A DNA stretch of 16,476 bases, from positions 1 to 16,476 of the forward strand of contig CAKURH010000084.1 of NCBI GenBank assembly GCA_934675625.1. Direction: 5' to 3'. Every line of letters begins with the position of its first letter. The stretch's first letter is position 1. The stretch is from an uncultured Kiritimatiellota bacterium (GTDB taxonomy: Bacteria; Verrucomicrobiota; Kiritimatiellia; RFP12; UBA1067). A program made the position numbers and the translations under genes. Below are positions 6,187 through 13,156 of this stretch, piece after piece. The notes under the pieces were generated by a model. The model was not told the DNA's origin. It worked only from the letters and a program-made list of their open reading frames with translations, and searched no databases.

Positions 6187-7317
6187 CTATATTTTATCAA
6201 AACCGACGGGCGAAAAGCAATGCGCCCCGTTCGCGTCGTGCGTGACCAGCGGGGCGTGTAGCAGGATTGTCCGGGCGGGCAGGGACGGGTCGCGGATGCG
6301 GGAAACGAGCGTCTGGAGCGCGACTTCCGCGATTTCGACGCACGGCTGACGGCACGTGACCAGGCCGATTTCCGCGCCGACGGCGATGCCGTCGAACCCG
6401 GCCAGGCGGATGTCCGGCAGCCCCTCCTGCCGCGCGGCGCGTCCGCCGCCCAGCGCGCGCAGCGTCTCGTGCAGCCTGTGGGCCGCGACGTCGTTGCCGG
6501 AGACGATTGCGTCGGGGCGCGTGCGGCGGAGGAACGCCGCGACGGCCCGGCGGTCGGTCGGCTCGCAGCAGAGGACGTTCTCCGCCCACGACCAGCTGCC
6601 GCCCGCCTCGAGGACTGCGCGCGCGACGCCGTGCAGGCGGTCGGAGACGGTCGGCGCGGCGCCGGGCCGCCGCAGGAACGCCAGCCGCCGCGCCCCGGCG
6701 GCGAGCAGGGCCCGCCCGACGGCCATGCCCGCGCCGACGTTGTCGATGCCGACGAGATCCAGTCCGGAGCGGTCGGGCGGCGGCACGACGTCGTAGTCGA
6801 GCAGGCAGACCGGAATCGCCGCGCGCGCGAAGCCGGCGAGGATCTCCCGCGAGACGCCGCCGCCGTCGGAGATGAACTCCAGCGGCTGGAAGAAGATGCC
6901 CGCGACGTGCTCGGACTCGAACTGGCGGGCGAGTTCGTGGGCTTCGCGCGCACGGACGGCTGGGTCGTCCGCGCTTATTTGGCCCCGAATGACGTCCCAC
7001 CCCGCCTGCCCGGCCAGCCGCTCGATTGCCGAGCAGATCAGCGGAAACGTCTCGGTGTAGCAGTCGCCCGGCACGACGAGCCCCAGCGCGCCCGTCGCGT
7101 TGAGGGCGAACCGGCTGATGCGCGGCGCGGCGCCGGGCCGCGTCACGACCAGCCCTTCGCGGCGGAGGTCGAGAATCGCCCGGCAGACCGTCGGACGCGA
7201 GACGCCGAAGCGCGCCGCGAGCTCCGCCGCGCCCGGCAGCATCGCCCCCGCGTCGTATTTCCCGGCGAGGATCTCGCGTCGGACGATCTCGAAAATCTCG
7301 GCGTGGCGTGAACGCAT
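6187..7317 (-). CDS. GntR-type regulator with LacI-like sugar-binding domain
   Basis: This 376-residue transcription factor combines a GntR winged helix (residues 1-66, with the recognition region L-A-A-R-F-G-V-S-R-P-T-V-C-R near 33-46) and a periplasmic-binding-protein-like effector domain of the LacI/GalR type (from about 77 to the end; G-A-L-G-L-V-V-P, G-I-F-F-Q-P-L, V-G-I-D-N, I-V-S-G-N-D and L-A-G-F-D-G are its strand motifs). This AraR-like architecture usually senses a sugar or oligosaccharide. It starts 38 nt after the beta-mannosidase stop on the same strand, so it probably controls that gene in response to a mannose-containing ligand. The ATG at 7317 matches family N termini; no clear ribosome binding site is present, so translation may depend on the upstream gene. 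Ligand and operator are not determined. Confidence 0.88.
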   Translation of the reverse strand: MRSRHAEIFEIVRREILAGKYDAGAMLPGAAELAARFGVSRPTVCRAILDLRREGLVVTRPGAAPRISRFALNATGALGLVVPGDCYTETFPLICSAIERLAGQAGWDVIRGQISADDPAVRAREAHELARQFESEHVAGIFFQPLEFISDGGGVSREILAGFARAAIPVCLLDYDVVPPPDRSGLDLVGIDNVGAGMAVGRALLAAGARRLAFLRRPGAAPTVSDRLHGVARAVLEAGGSWSWAENVLCCEPTDRRAVAAFLRRTRPDAIVSGNDVAAHRLHETLRALGGGRAARQEGLPDIRLAGFDGIAVGAEIGLVTCRQPCVEIAEVALQTLVSRIRDPSLPARTILLHAPLVTHDANGAHCFSPVGFDKI

Positions 7318-7355
7318 GTTCGTCCGGGGCGGCGGCGCGGCCGCCCGCGCGCGGG

Positions 7356-9701
7356 TCAGTTCCGCTCGCGCGCGTAGGGCAGCAGCGCCTTGATGGCCTT
7401 GTAGTCGAAGGGGATCTCGCCGTAGAGGAAGTGGTTCACGAAGGGCAGGCCGCCGAGCGTCGCCTCGATGAGCAGGACGCCCTGCCCCTCCCACGCGACC
7501 GCGCCGAGGTCCAGCGTGCCGTTCGCGGGGATCGTGAAGGATTCGCGCGAAAGCGCCTCCCGCCCCGTCGCCGCGTCCGTGATGCGGACGGAGCCCTCCA
7601 CGGCCGCCAGCGTGTCGTTGACGGCGATCGCGCGGCGGTCGTCGCGCACCATCACGATCTGGTCGCGCTGCGCGTTGCGGATCGTCCAGTAGGCGGGCTT
7701 CTTCGAGTAGAAGTAGTCGACGACCGCGTCGGAGAGCTGCGGCCAGCCGTCGCGGACGTTCCACCAGAGGAGGCCCGTCGTCTGCGCGAACTTGCGTGAG
7801 CGGAAGAGCTCGACGAAGGTCTTCATCGCCTCGGCCTGGACGATCTGCGACTGGTCGATGAAGGTGTCGAGGTCGGCGGACGGCGCGCCGAACATGAGCT
7901 TCACCTGGTTGGTCATCAGGTGGTTGCGCGTCCGACCGTAGTCGCCCGTCGCGAACGGACGCGACGCCTTGCACTGGTACTCGTCGTTCCAGGACTCCGG
8001 CGTGAACTTCGCGTCCTTGAACGGGTAGAGCCCGTCCTTCGTCATCATGCGCTCGAGCGTCGACCGGTTGGGCATGCCGTGGTAGCCCATCTCCGAGACG
8101 AAGTGCGCCGGAGAGTTCGTGTAGAACGGCACCTTGTAGTAGCCGCGCGCGCCCCAGAGGTGGTTCTCGGACGGCTTCGCGAGCCCGGCGACGACGTCCG
8201 GCGAGTAGTACTCGCTCGACGGCAGGTAGGGGCGGACGGGATCGAGCTCCCAGCAGACGCGCGGAATCGTCACGCGCGAGTTGCGCTCGACGTTCGGGTC
8301 GATCTTCACGGTGCCGCGGTACTCGCCGATCATGAACTGGTCGTTCTCGTTGTTGCCGGCCCAGAGCGCGATCGCCGGGTGGTTCCTGAGGCGCAGCAGC
8401 ACCTGGCGGATCTCGGCGTCCGTCACGGCCGCATAGGCGTCGTCCTGCGGGAAGCAGCCGCAGCCGGTCATGAAGTCCTGCCAGACGAGGATGCCGTTCG
8501 CGTCGCAGTAGTCGTAGAAGGCGTCCGACTCGTAGACGCCGCCGCCCCACACGCGCACCATGTTGCAGTTCAGGTCGGAGAAAAGCTCCAGCGTCGGGAT
8601 CGTGTGCGCGGCGTCGCGCGAGTGCATCATGTCCAGCGGCACCCAGTTCGAGCCCCGGCAGTAGATCTTCTCGCCGTTCACGCGGAAGAGGAACTCGCCG
8701 GGCCGCTCCGCCGAGTAGACGTCGTCGCGCTCGAGCGTGACCGTGCGGATGCCGATCCTGCGCACGTCGGCGGCGAGCACCTTGCCCGAGGCGCCGCCGA
8801 CGATCTCGACCCTCGCCTCGTAGAGGGCGGCCGCGCCGTAGCTCTTCGGCCACCAGAGGTCGACGTCCCCCACCCAGAGGTTGCGGCGCGTCGCCACCGT
8901 CTCCAGCGGCCATTCGCGGCGGAACGCCTCCCGGCCGTCGCGCGTGAGCGTGATGCGGTACTTCCCGCCGAGCCGCTCCTTAAAGGGCAGGACCGTTCTG
9001 AACTCGACGCGGAGGCCGGCCGTGCGCTTCGCGCGGTCGATGTTGCGCGTGATCCAGTAGACGTCCTCGACGCGGGCGCGCGGCTCGACGGAGAGCGTCA
9101 CGTCGCGCCAGATGCCGGCGGAGACGAGGCGCGGGAAGATGTCCCAGCCGAACTGGTGGCACGCCTTGCGGACCGGCTCGGACTCGACCGAGCCGGAGCC
9201 GTGGAAGCCGTGCGCGTCGAAGGTGAACTTCTCGGCTTCGCGCACGGGCGAGCGGAAGAGGACGGCCACCTCGTTCGCCGCGCCCTGCCGCAGGCGGCCG
9301 GTCACGTCGAAGGCGTGGGCGACCTGCATGTTCTCCGCCGTGCCGACCCTCTCGCCGTTGAGGAAGACGTCCGCGAGCGTGTCGAGGCCGTCGAAGCGCA
9401 GCGTCGCGCGCTCCGCCCGCGCGTCGAGCGTCGGCGCCGTGAACGTCCTGCGGTAGAGCCACTGCACGTTCTCCCACGCGCGCATCGCCCAGACGTTCGT
9501 GCCGACGAAGAGCGGCGGCACGACCTTCGCCCTCTCCAGCTCGAGGAAGGCGTCTCCGGGCACTGTCGCCGCGAGCGTCGGCGCGTCCGCCGGCACGTCC
9601 TTCAGGTCCCGGACCTCCGAGAAGTCGGGCTGCGGGAAGTAGGCGAGCTGCCACTCGCCGTTCAGCGACAGCAGGGTCGCCAGCATCAGAATTGCGTTCA
9701 T
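7356..9701 (-). CDS. Glycoside hydrolase family 2 beta-mannosidase
   Basis: This 781-residue enzyme should remove beta-mannosyl residues from the non-reducing end of mannans or N-glycan cores. The order is as in the family: N-terminal jelly roll (S-L-N-G-E-W-Q-L at 12-19), immunoglobulin-like domain from about 205, TIM barrel from about 320, then C-terminal beta domains. The acid/base is Glu452 in W-A-G-N-N-E-N, and the nucleophile is Glu537 in F-V-S-E-M-G-Y-H-G; both motifs are intact. W-Q-D-F-M at 407-411 is also typical. The first 12 residues are hydrophobic but lack a basic n-region, so export is uncertain. The ATG at 9701 has AAGGAGG about 10 nt upstream; a decoy ATG in another frame lies between them. 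It has its own promoter and is followed within 38 nt by the regulator gene. A related GH2 specificity is less likely. Confidence 0.9.
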   Translation of the reverse strand: MNAILMLATLLSLNGEWQLAYFPQPDFSEVRDLKDVPADAPTLAATVPGDAFLELERAKVVPPLFVGTNVWAMRAWENVQWLYRRTFTAPTLDARAERATLRFDGLDTLADVFLNGERVGTAENMQVAHAFDVTGRLRQGAANEVAVLFRSPVREAEKFTFDAHGFHGSGSVESEPVRKACHQFGWDIFPRLVSAGIWRDVTLSVEPRARVEDVYWITRNIDRAKRTAGLRVEFRTVLPFKERLGGKYRITLTRDGREAFRREWPLETVATRRNLWVGDVDLWWPKSYGAAALYEARVEIVGGASGKVLAADVRRIGIRTVTLERDDVYSAERPGEFLFRVNGEKIYCRGSNWVPLDMMHSRDAAHTIPTLELFSDLNCNMVRVWGGGVYESDAFYDYCDANGILVWQDFMTGCGCFPQDDAYAAVTDAEIRQVLLRLRNHPAIALWAGNNENDQFMIGEYRGTVKIDPNVERNSRVTIPRVCWELDPVRPYLPSSEYYSPDVVAGLAKPSENHLWGARGYYKVPFYTNSPAHFVSEMGYHGMPNRSTLERMMTKDGLYPFKDAKFTPESWNDEYQCKASRPFATGDYGRTRNHLMTNQVKLMFGAPSADLDTFIDQSQIVQAEAMKTFVELFRSRKFAQTTGLLWWNVRDGWPQLSDAVVDYFYSKKPAYWTIRNAQRDQIVMVRDDRRAIAVNDTLAAVEGSVRITDAATGREALSRESFTIPANGTLDLGAVAWEGQGVLLIEATLGGLPFVNHFLYGEIPFDYKAIKALLPYARERN

Positions 9702-9744
9702 CTTTTCATGTCCTCCTTGTCGACGTTTGTCTGTGGATGGAGGT

Positions 9745-9753
9745 AGTCTAGCA
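9745..9753 (-). promoter_or_regulatory. Extended -10 promoter of the beta-mannosidase unit
   Basis: The minus strand reads TGCTAGACT. The hexamer is weak (4 of 6), but the TGn extension is present, and a start near 9738 gives a 37-nt leader containing the strong AAGGAGG site. A weak core without -35 would fit a regulated promoter. It lies immediately after the mrp terminator. Confidence 0.45.
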
Positions 9754-9754
9754 T

Positions 9755-9800
9755 AAAACGACCTCCGCCGGACAACCTGTAAAGACAGGTTGGCGGTCGT
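9755..9800 (-). terminator. Intrinsic terminator of mrp
   Basis: On the minus strand a perfect 7-bp stem AACCTGT-CTTT-ACAGGTT is flanked by an outer imperfect stem (ACGACCGCC with GGCGGAGGTCGT) and ends in TTTTA. It begins 5 nt after the mrp stop codon. It separates mrp from the beta-mannosidase unit. Confidence 0.8.
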
Positions 9801-9805
9801 CTGGC

Positions 9806-10630
9806 TTACGCGAGGATCCGCGCGGCGAACGCCTCGAAGGCGGGAATCTCGATCGTCTCCGCCGCGCCGCCGTCGATGGCGGACGCGAACGCCGGGTCGA
9901 TCGGCAGGCGCACCGTCTCGGGAATCGCGAACCGCTGCGCGAGCGCCGCCGCCTTCGATTCGCCGAAGACGTCGATGACCTTGCCGCAGTCCGGGCACTT
10001 CAGGTAGCTCATGTTCTCCACGAGGCCGAGGACGGGCTTGCCCATCAGCTGCGCCATCTTGACGGACTTCGCGACGATCATCTCGACGAGATCCTGCGGC
10101 GACGTGACGACGACGACGCCCGCGACCGGCAAGGACTGGAAGACCGTCAGCGGCACGTCGCCCGTCCCCGGCGGCATGTCGACGAACATCACGTCCAGCT
10201 CGCCCCAGTGGACGTCCGTCCAGAACTGCTTCACGCACCCGGCGATGACCGGCCCGCGCCAGACGACGGGGTCGGACGGATCCTCGACGAGCATGTTGAG
10301 GGAGATGACGCGGATGCCGCCGTTCGTCAGCGTCGGCTCGATGCCGGCATCCGTCTTGTAGCTCGCGCCCGCGAGGCCGAAGCTCTTCGGAATCGACGGG
10401 CCCGTGATGTCCGCGTCGAGGATGCCGACCTTCAGGCCGCGCTTCATCGCCGCGACGGCGAGCATCGTCGTCACGAAGCTCTTGCCGACGCCGCCCTTGC
10501 CGCTCGCGACGGCGATGACCTTGCCGACCTTCGAGGCCGCGTTGGGCGGCGCGGCGAAGCCGGCCTTTTCCTTGTGTTCCGCGCAGCCCTTGCCGCACGT
10601 CGAGCAGTCATGTGTGCATTCCTCTGACAT
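9806..10630 (-). CDS. mrp: Mrp/NBP35-family Fe-S cluster carrier ATPase
   Basis: This 274-residue cytosolic protein is predicted to carry and transfer [4Fe-4S] clusters to apoproteins. The deviant Walker A S-G-K-G-G-V-G-K-S lies at 43-51, L-D-A-D-I-T-G-P-S at 71-79, D-M-P-P-G-T-G-D at 151-158 and the bridging C212-P-D-C215 motif near the C terminus. The N terminus carries four further cysteines (C5, C9, C12, C16) in a CX3CX2CX3C pattern, reminiscent of Nbp35-type proteins; the DUF59 domain of longer bacterial Mrp proteins is absent. The ATG at 10630 is preceded by AAGGGAG and by a promoter that gives a 27-nt leader; an upstream in-frame ATG at 10675 would lie above the predicted transcription start. 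It is monocistronic, with a terminator right after the stop. Confidence 0.92.
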   Translation of the reverse strand: MSEECTHDCSTCGKGCAEHKEKAGFAAPPNAASKVGKVIAVASGKGGVGKSFVTTMLAVAAMKRGLKVGILDADITGPSIPKSFGLAGASYKTDAGIEPTLTNGGIRVISLNMLVEDPSDPVVWRGPVIAGCVKQFWTDVHWGELDVMFVDMPPGTGDVPLTVFQSLPVAGVVVVTSPQDLVEMIVAKSVKMAQLMGKPVLGLVENMSYLKCPDCGKVIDVFGESKAAALAQRFAIPETVRLPIDPAFASAIDGGAAETIEIPAFEAFAARILA

Positions 10631-10663
10631 GGTATTCTCCCTTCTGCAAAACATTGGAACCGT

Positions 10664-10672
10664 ATTATACCA
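10664..10672 (-). promoter_or_regulatory. Extended -10 promoter of mrp
   Basis: The minus strand reads TGGTATAAT, a perfect hexamer with TGn. The predicted start near 10657 leaves a 27-nt leader with the AAGGGAG site. It faces the rlmB promoter, with which it shares the bases TTGTGGTATA. Confidence 0.7.
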
Positions 10673-10679
10673 CAACGCG

Positions 10680-10689
10680 ATTGGCCAAT
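10680..10689. promoter_or_regulatory. Palindrome ATTGGCCAAT between divergent promoters
   Basis: A perfect 10-bp palindrome lies between the mrp and rlmB -10 elements, 8 bp upstream of the first. It could be an operator read by a dimeric regulator, but a palindrome this short can occur by chance. Confidence 0.3.
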
Positions 10690-10715
10690 GCGGCGGACTC
10701 GCCGCGTGCGCTTTG

Positions 10716-10724
10716 TGGTATACT
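10716..10724 (+). promoter_or_regulatory. Extended -10 promoter of the rlmB operon
   Basis: TGGTATACT is an extended -10 element. The predicted start near 10731 gives a 22-nt leader that contains GAGGG before the ATG at 10753. No -35 box is visible. Confidence 0.65.
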
Positions 10725-10752
10725 ATGCGTCCGACAAGACAGAGGGAATCCG

Positions 10753-11550
10753 ATGGGGAACTATCAGAACACGCGACATCACCACAAGGGCCCGCGCGAA
10801 CTCGTGACGGGCGGCGAATGGATCTACGGGCGCAATCCCGTCGAGGAGGTGCTGGCCGCCGGCCGGCGCACCTGCTCGGAGATCATCCTGCCGCCGGCGT
10901 CGCCGGACGAGGACGACCAGCTGCGGCGCATCCGCGACGAGGCGCAGAGCCGCCGCCTCGTCATCCGCACGATGGAGCGCGAGGCTCTTGACCGCCTCAC
11001 GCGCTTCGGCCACCATCAGGGCTGCGCGATCAAGACGACGGGCTATCCCTACGTCGGCTTCGAGGAGATCGTCTCGGCGGCGGCGGAAGACGAGAACGCG
11101 CTCGTCGTCGTCCTCGACCATTTGGAGGATCCGCAGAACGTCGGCTCGATCCTGCGCACGGCGTGCGCGGTCGGCGCGACGGGCGTCGTCATCCCCGAAG
11201 ACCGCGCGTGCGGCATCACGCCGGCGGCGGTGCGCGCCTCGGCGGGCGGCGCCGAGCACCTGAAGGTCGCGCACGTCGTCAACCTGCCGCGCGCGATGGC
11301 GGATCTCAAGGAGGCGGGCCTCTGGTTCACGGGGCTCGACTGGGGCAAGGACGCGCGGCCCTACACGAAGATTGACTTCAAGGGGCGCGTCGGGCTCGTC
11401 GTCGGCGCGGAGGGCGCGGGGATCTCGCGGCTCGTGCGCGAGACCTGCGATTTCATCGGCGAACTGCCGATGCCGGGCGGCTTCGAGTCGCTGAACGCCG
11501 GCGTCGCCGCCGCCGTGACGTTGTACGAGATTCTGAGGCAAAGAGGATGA
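10753..11550 (+). CDS. rlmB: TrmH/SpoU-family 23S rRNA (guanosine-2'-O-)-methyltransferase, RlmB type
   Basis: This 265-residue enzyme transfers a methyl group from S-adenosylmethionine to a ribose 2'-OH, in E. coli RlmB of G2251 in 23S rRNA. The N-terminal substrate-binding domain starts at I-Y-G-R-N-P-V (24-30). The SPOUT knot motifs are all present: D-H-L-E-D-P-Q-N-V-G-S-I-L-R (122-135), V-V-G-A-E-G-A-G-I-S-R-L (216-226) and the C-terminal L-P-M-P-G-G-F-E-S-L-N-A-G-V-A (238-251). The last block closely follows the E. coli RlmB order, including L-R-Q-R at the end, though tRNA-directed TrmH paralogues cannot be ruled out. A short His-rich N-terminal extension (residues 7-15) is unusual. The ATG at 10753 has GAGGG upstream. 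Its stop overlaps the next start as ATGA. Confidence 0.88.
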   Translation: MGNYQNTRHHHKGPRELVTGGEWIYGRNPVEEVLAAGRRTCSEIILPPASPDEDDQLRRIRDEAQSRRLVIRTMEREALDRLTRFGHHQGCAIKTTGYPYVGFEEIVSAAAEDENALVVVLDHLEDPQNVGSILRTACAVGATGVVIPEDRACGITPAAVRASAGGAEHLKVAHVVNLPRAMADLKEAGLWFTGLDWGKDARPYTKIDFKGRVGLVVGAEGAGISRLVRETCDFIGELPMPGGFESLNAGVAAAVTLYEILRQRG

Positions 11551-12023
11551 AAAGACTCACGCTCAATCGCGAGTTCGCCGTGCGGCATCTCGGCGTCGCG
11601 CTCCTGATGCTCGGGCTTTCGGGTTGGTTCGGCTATGACGGGTTCGTGCGCTATCCGGCGACGCCGGCGGCGGAACTCTACCGCTCCGTCGAGGGCAGCG
11701 ACGCGCCCGCCGGCTTTGACCTCGATGCGTTCAAGCGTCAGAAGACGCAGACGCAGCATGGCTTCTCGCTCCTCGCGCTGCTTGCGTCCCTCGTCATCGC
11801 CGGACACGTCGGCCTGCTCGCGCGGTTCCGCTTCGACTATGACGACACGGGGTTTGTCTTTCGGGGCGTGCGGCGCGCGTTCGCCGACGTGAAGCGCATC
11901 GACTGGTCGCAGTGGGAGAAGAAGGGCATCGTGCGCGTGGACGGCATCAAGCTTGACGCCTGGCACCATGCGGGCGTGCGCGACGTGGTGGCGAAGCTGA
12001 AGAAGGACGAGGCGGCGGCATGA
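11547..12023 (+). CDS. Unknown two-TM membrane protein
   Basis: I do not recognise this 158-residue protein as a named family. It has two hydrophobic segments, about 15-32 and 72-93, separated by a soluble loop containing Y-R-S-V-E-G. The C-terminal portion after residue 94 (F-D-Y-D-D-T-G-F-V-F-R-G, R-I-D-W-S-Q-W) resembles the strand pattern of PH-like domains in small bacterial membrane proteins; with the basic N terminus inside, that domain should be cytosolic. Its start and stop overlap the genes on both sides (ATGA each time), so it is translationally coupled between the RlmB-type methyltransferase and PgpA. The proximity to PgpA suggests a membrane or lipid role, which is inference. Confidence 0.75.
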   Translation: MKRLTLNREFAVRHLGVALLMLGLSGWFGYDGFVRYPATPAAELYRSVEGSDAPAGFDLDAFKRQKTQTQHGFSLLALLASLVIAGHVGLLARFRFDYDDTGFVFRGVRRAFADVKRIDWSQWEKKGIVRVDGIKLDAWHHAGVRDVVAKLKKDEAAA

Positions 12024-12481
12024 GGAAGTTCTGCGTCTTCGTCGCAAGCGGCTTTGGCCTCGGCCTCGTTGCGCCGTTCGCGCCGGGCACGTTCGGCTCG
12101 CTGCCCGGCGTCGCGCTTGCGTATGCGGTGGCGGCGCTGCCGCTCGCGCTGCAGATTCCGGCGTGTCTCGGCTTCACGCTCCTCGCGATCCCGTTCTGCG
12201 ACGTCGCGGAGCAGGCGCTTGGCATCAAGGACGACGGACGCATCACGGCGGACGAGTGGATGCTCTATCCGCTGGCGCTCATCGGCATTCCGCTCGCGTC
12301 GCTGCCGTGGTGGTCGATGCTCGTCTTCTTCGCCGTCATCCGCGCGGTGGACATCCTGAAGCCGTGGCCGTGCCGGCGACTTCAGTCCATTCCCGGCGGA
12401 CGCGGCATCGTCATCGACGACTTCCTCGCGAACCTCTACTCGCTGGCGATCAACTGGGCGATCTACCTCGTCCTCTTCTGA
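12020..12481 (+). CDS. pgpA: Phosphatidylglycerophosphatase A
   Basis: This 153-residue integral membrane enzyme dephosphorylates phosphatidylglycerol phosphate to phosphatidylglycerol. The family signatures are in order: A-P-G-T-F-G-S-L-P-G (21-30), I-K-D-D-G-R-I with D78-E79, D-I-L-K-P-W-P (111-117) and G-G-R-G-I-V-I-D-D-F-L-A-N (126-138). The metal-binding acidic residues E79 and D133-D134 are present. In the second motif the usual V-D-E-V/W reads A-D-E-W, a mild variation. About four hydrophobic helices are visible and the length is typical. The start overlaps the stop of the two-TM gene by ATGA. No separate promoter is visible. Confidence 0.92.
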   Translation: MRKFCVFVASGFGLGLVAPFAPGTFGSLPGVALAYAVAALPLALQIPACLGFTLLAIPFCDVAEQALGIKDDGRITADEWMLYPLALIGIPLASLPWWSMLVFFAVIRAVDILKPWPCRRLQSIPGGRGIVIDDFLANLYSLAINWAIYLVLF

Positions 12482-12525
12482 CCGCCGCCCATCTACGTTT
12501 TCGGAATCGAAATCAAAGTCTGACC

Positions 12526-13089
12526 ATGAAACAGCCGAACGAAAAGAAGATTGCCGCGCTTGTCAGGGAACTCCTGGTCGAGCTGGGGGAAGACCCTGAA
12601 CGCGAGGGCCTGAAGAAGACGCCGGTGCGCGTCGCGAAGTCCCTCGCGTTCCTGACGCGCGGCTACCGCCAGAGCCTGAAGGCCGTCGTGAACGGCGCGA
12701 AGTTCACGAGCGGCACGAACCACATGGTGATCCTGAAGGACATCGAGCTCTACTCGCTCTGCGAGCACCACCTGCTGCCGTTCTACGGCAAGTGCTCCAT
12801 CGGCTACATCTCGAAGGGCAAGGTGCTTGGCGTCTCGAAGCTCGCGCGCATCGTCGACATGTTCGCGCGGCGCCTGCAAATCCAGGAGAAGCTGACGGAG
12901 GAGGTCGCGCACGCCGTCATGAAGGAGACCGACGCGGAGGGGGTCGGCGTCGTCATCCGCGCGAAGCACCTCTGCATGATGATGCGCGGCGTCGAGAAGC
13001 AGAACAGCGAAATGACGACTTCGGCCGTGCTGGGCTCGTTCCGGGCGGACGAGAAGGTGCGCCAGGAGTTCCTCTCGCTGATACGGTGA
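12526..13089 (+). CDS. folE: GTP cyclohydrolase I
   Basis: This 187-residue enzyme converts GTP to 7,8-dihydroneopterin triphosphate, the first step of folate and pterin synthesis. The zinc ligands are Cys79 and His82 in S-L-C-E-H-H-L-L-P-F and Cys150 in R-A-K-H-L-C-M-M-M-R-G; G-V-S-K-L-A-R at 102-108 and M-T-T-S-A-V-L-G at 173-180 complete the type IA signature. The length is standard and no key residue is missing. The ATG at 12526 has no Shine-Dalgarno-like sequence: the preceding bases are AAATCAAAGTCTGACC. It follows pgpA by 44 nt on the same strand and is probably in the same transcript; a weak hairpin in the gap lacks a T-tract. Confidence 0.95.
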   Translation: MKQPNEKKIAALVRELLVELGEDPEREGLKKTPVRVAKSLAFLTRGYRQSLKAVVNGAKFTSGTNHMVILKDIELYSLCEHHLLPFYGKCSIGYISKGKVLGVSKLARIVDMFARRLQIQEKLTEEVAHAVMKETDAEGVGVVIRAKHLCMMMRGVEKQNSEMTTSAVLGSFRADEKVRQEFLSLIR

Positions 13090-13156
13090 GAGAGCATTTG
13101 GAATCCCATAAATGACAAACGACAGCGGACGAAGTTCGCAGAAAGGAAAACGACAC

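Noticed and set aside
6191..6199. TGATAAAAT on the minus strand before the YchJ-like gene as an eighth extended -10 promoter
   Set aside because: It overlaps the last codons of the regulator, matches the hexamer less well and the gene is only 8 nt downstream, so co-transcription is the simpler explanation.
6187..8913. A 908-codon open frame on the minus strand through the beta-mannosidase into the regulator
   Set aside because: Only its last 376 codons encode a recognisable protein. The upstream part is the wrong frame of the mannosidase, whose own frame has all catalytic motifs.
7920..9746. A 608-codon plus-strand frame antisense to the beta-mannosidase
   Set aside because: Arg/Val/Ala-rich shadow with no motif and no ribosome binding site, opposite a clearly real enzyme.
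12499..12512. Hairpin TTTCG-GAAT-CGAAA between pgpA and folE as a terminator
   Set aside because: The stem is 5 bp and AT-rich, with no T-tract after it; read-through into folE is likely.
13125..13139. Hairpin GCGGAC-GAA-GTTCGC just before the GH109 ribosome binding site as a regulatory RNA element
   Set aside because: One short stem with a wobble pair and no conserved riboswitch core; chance is a sufficient explanation.
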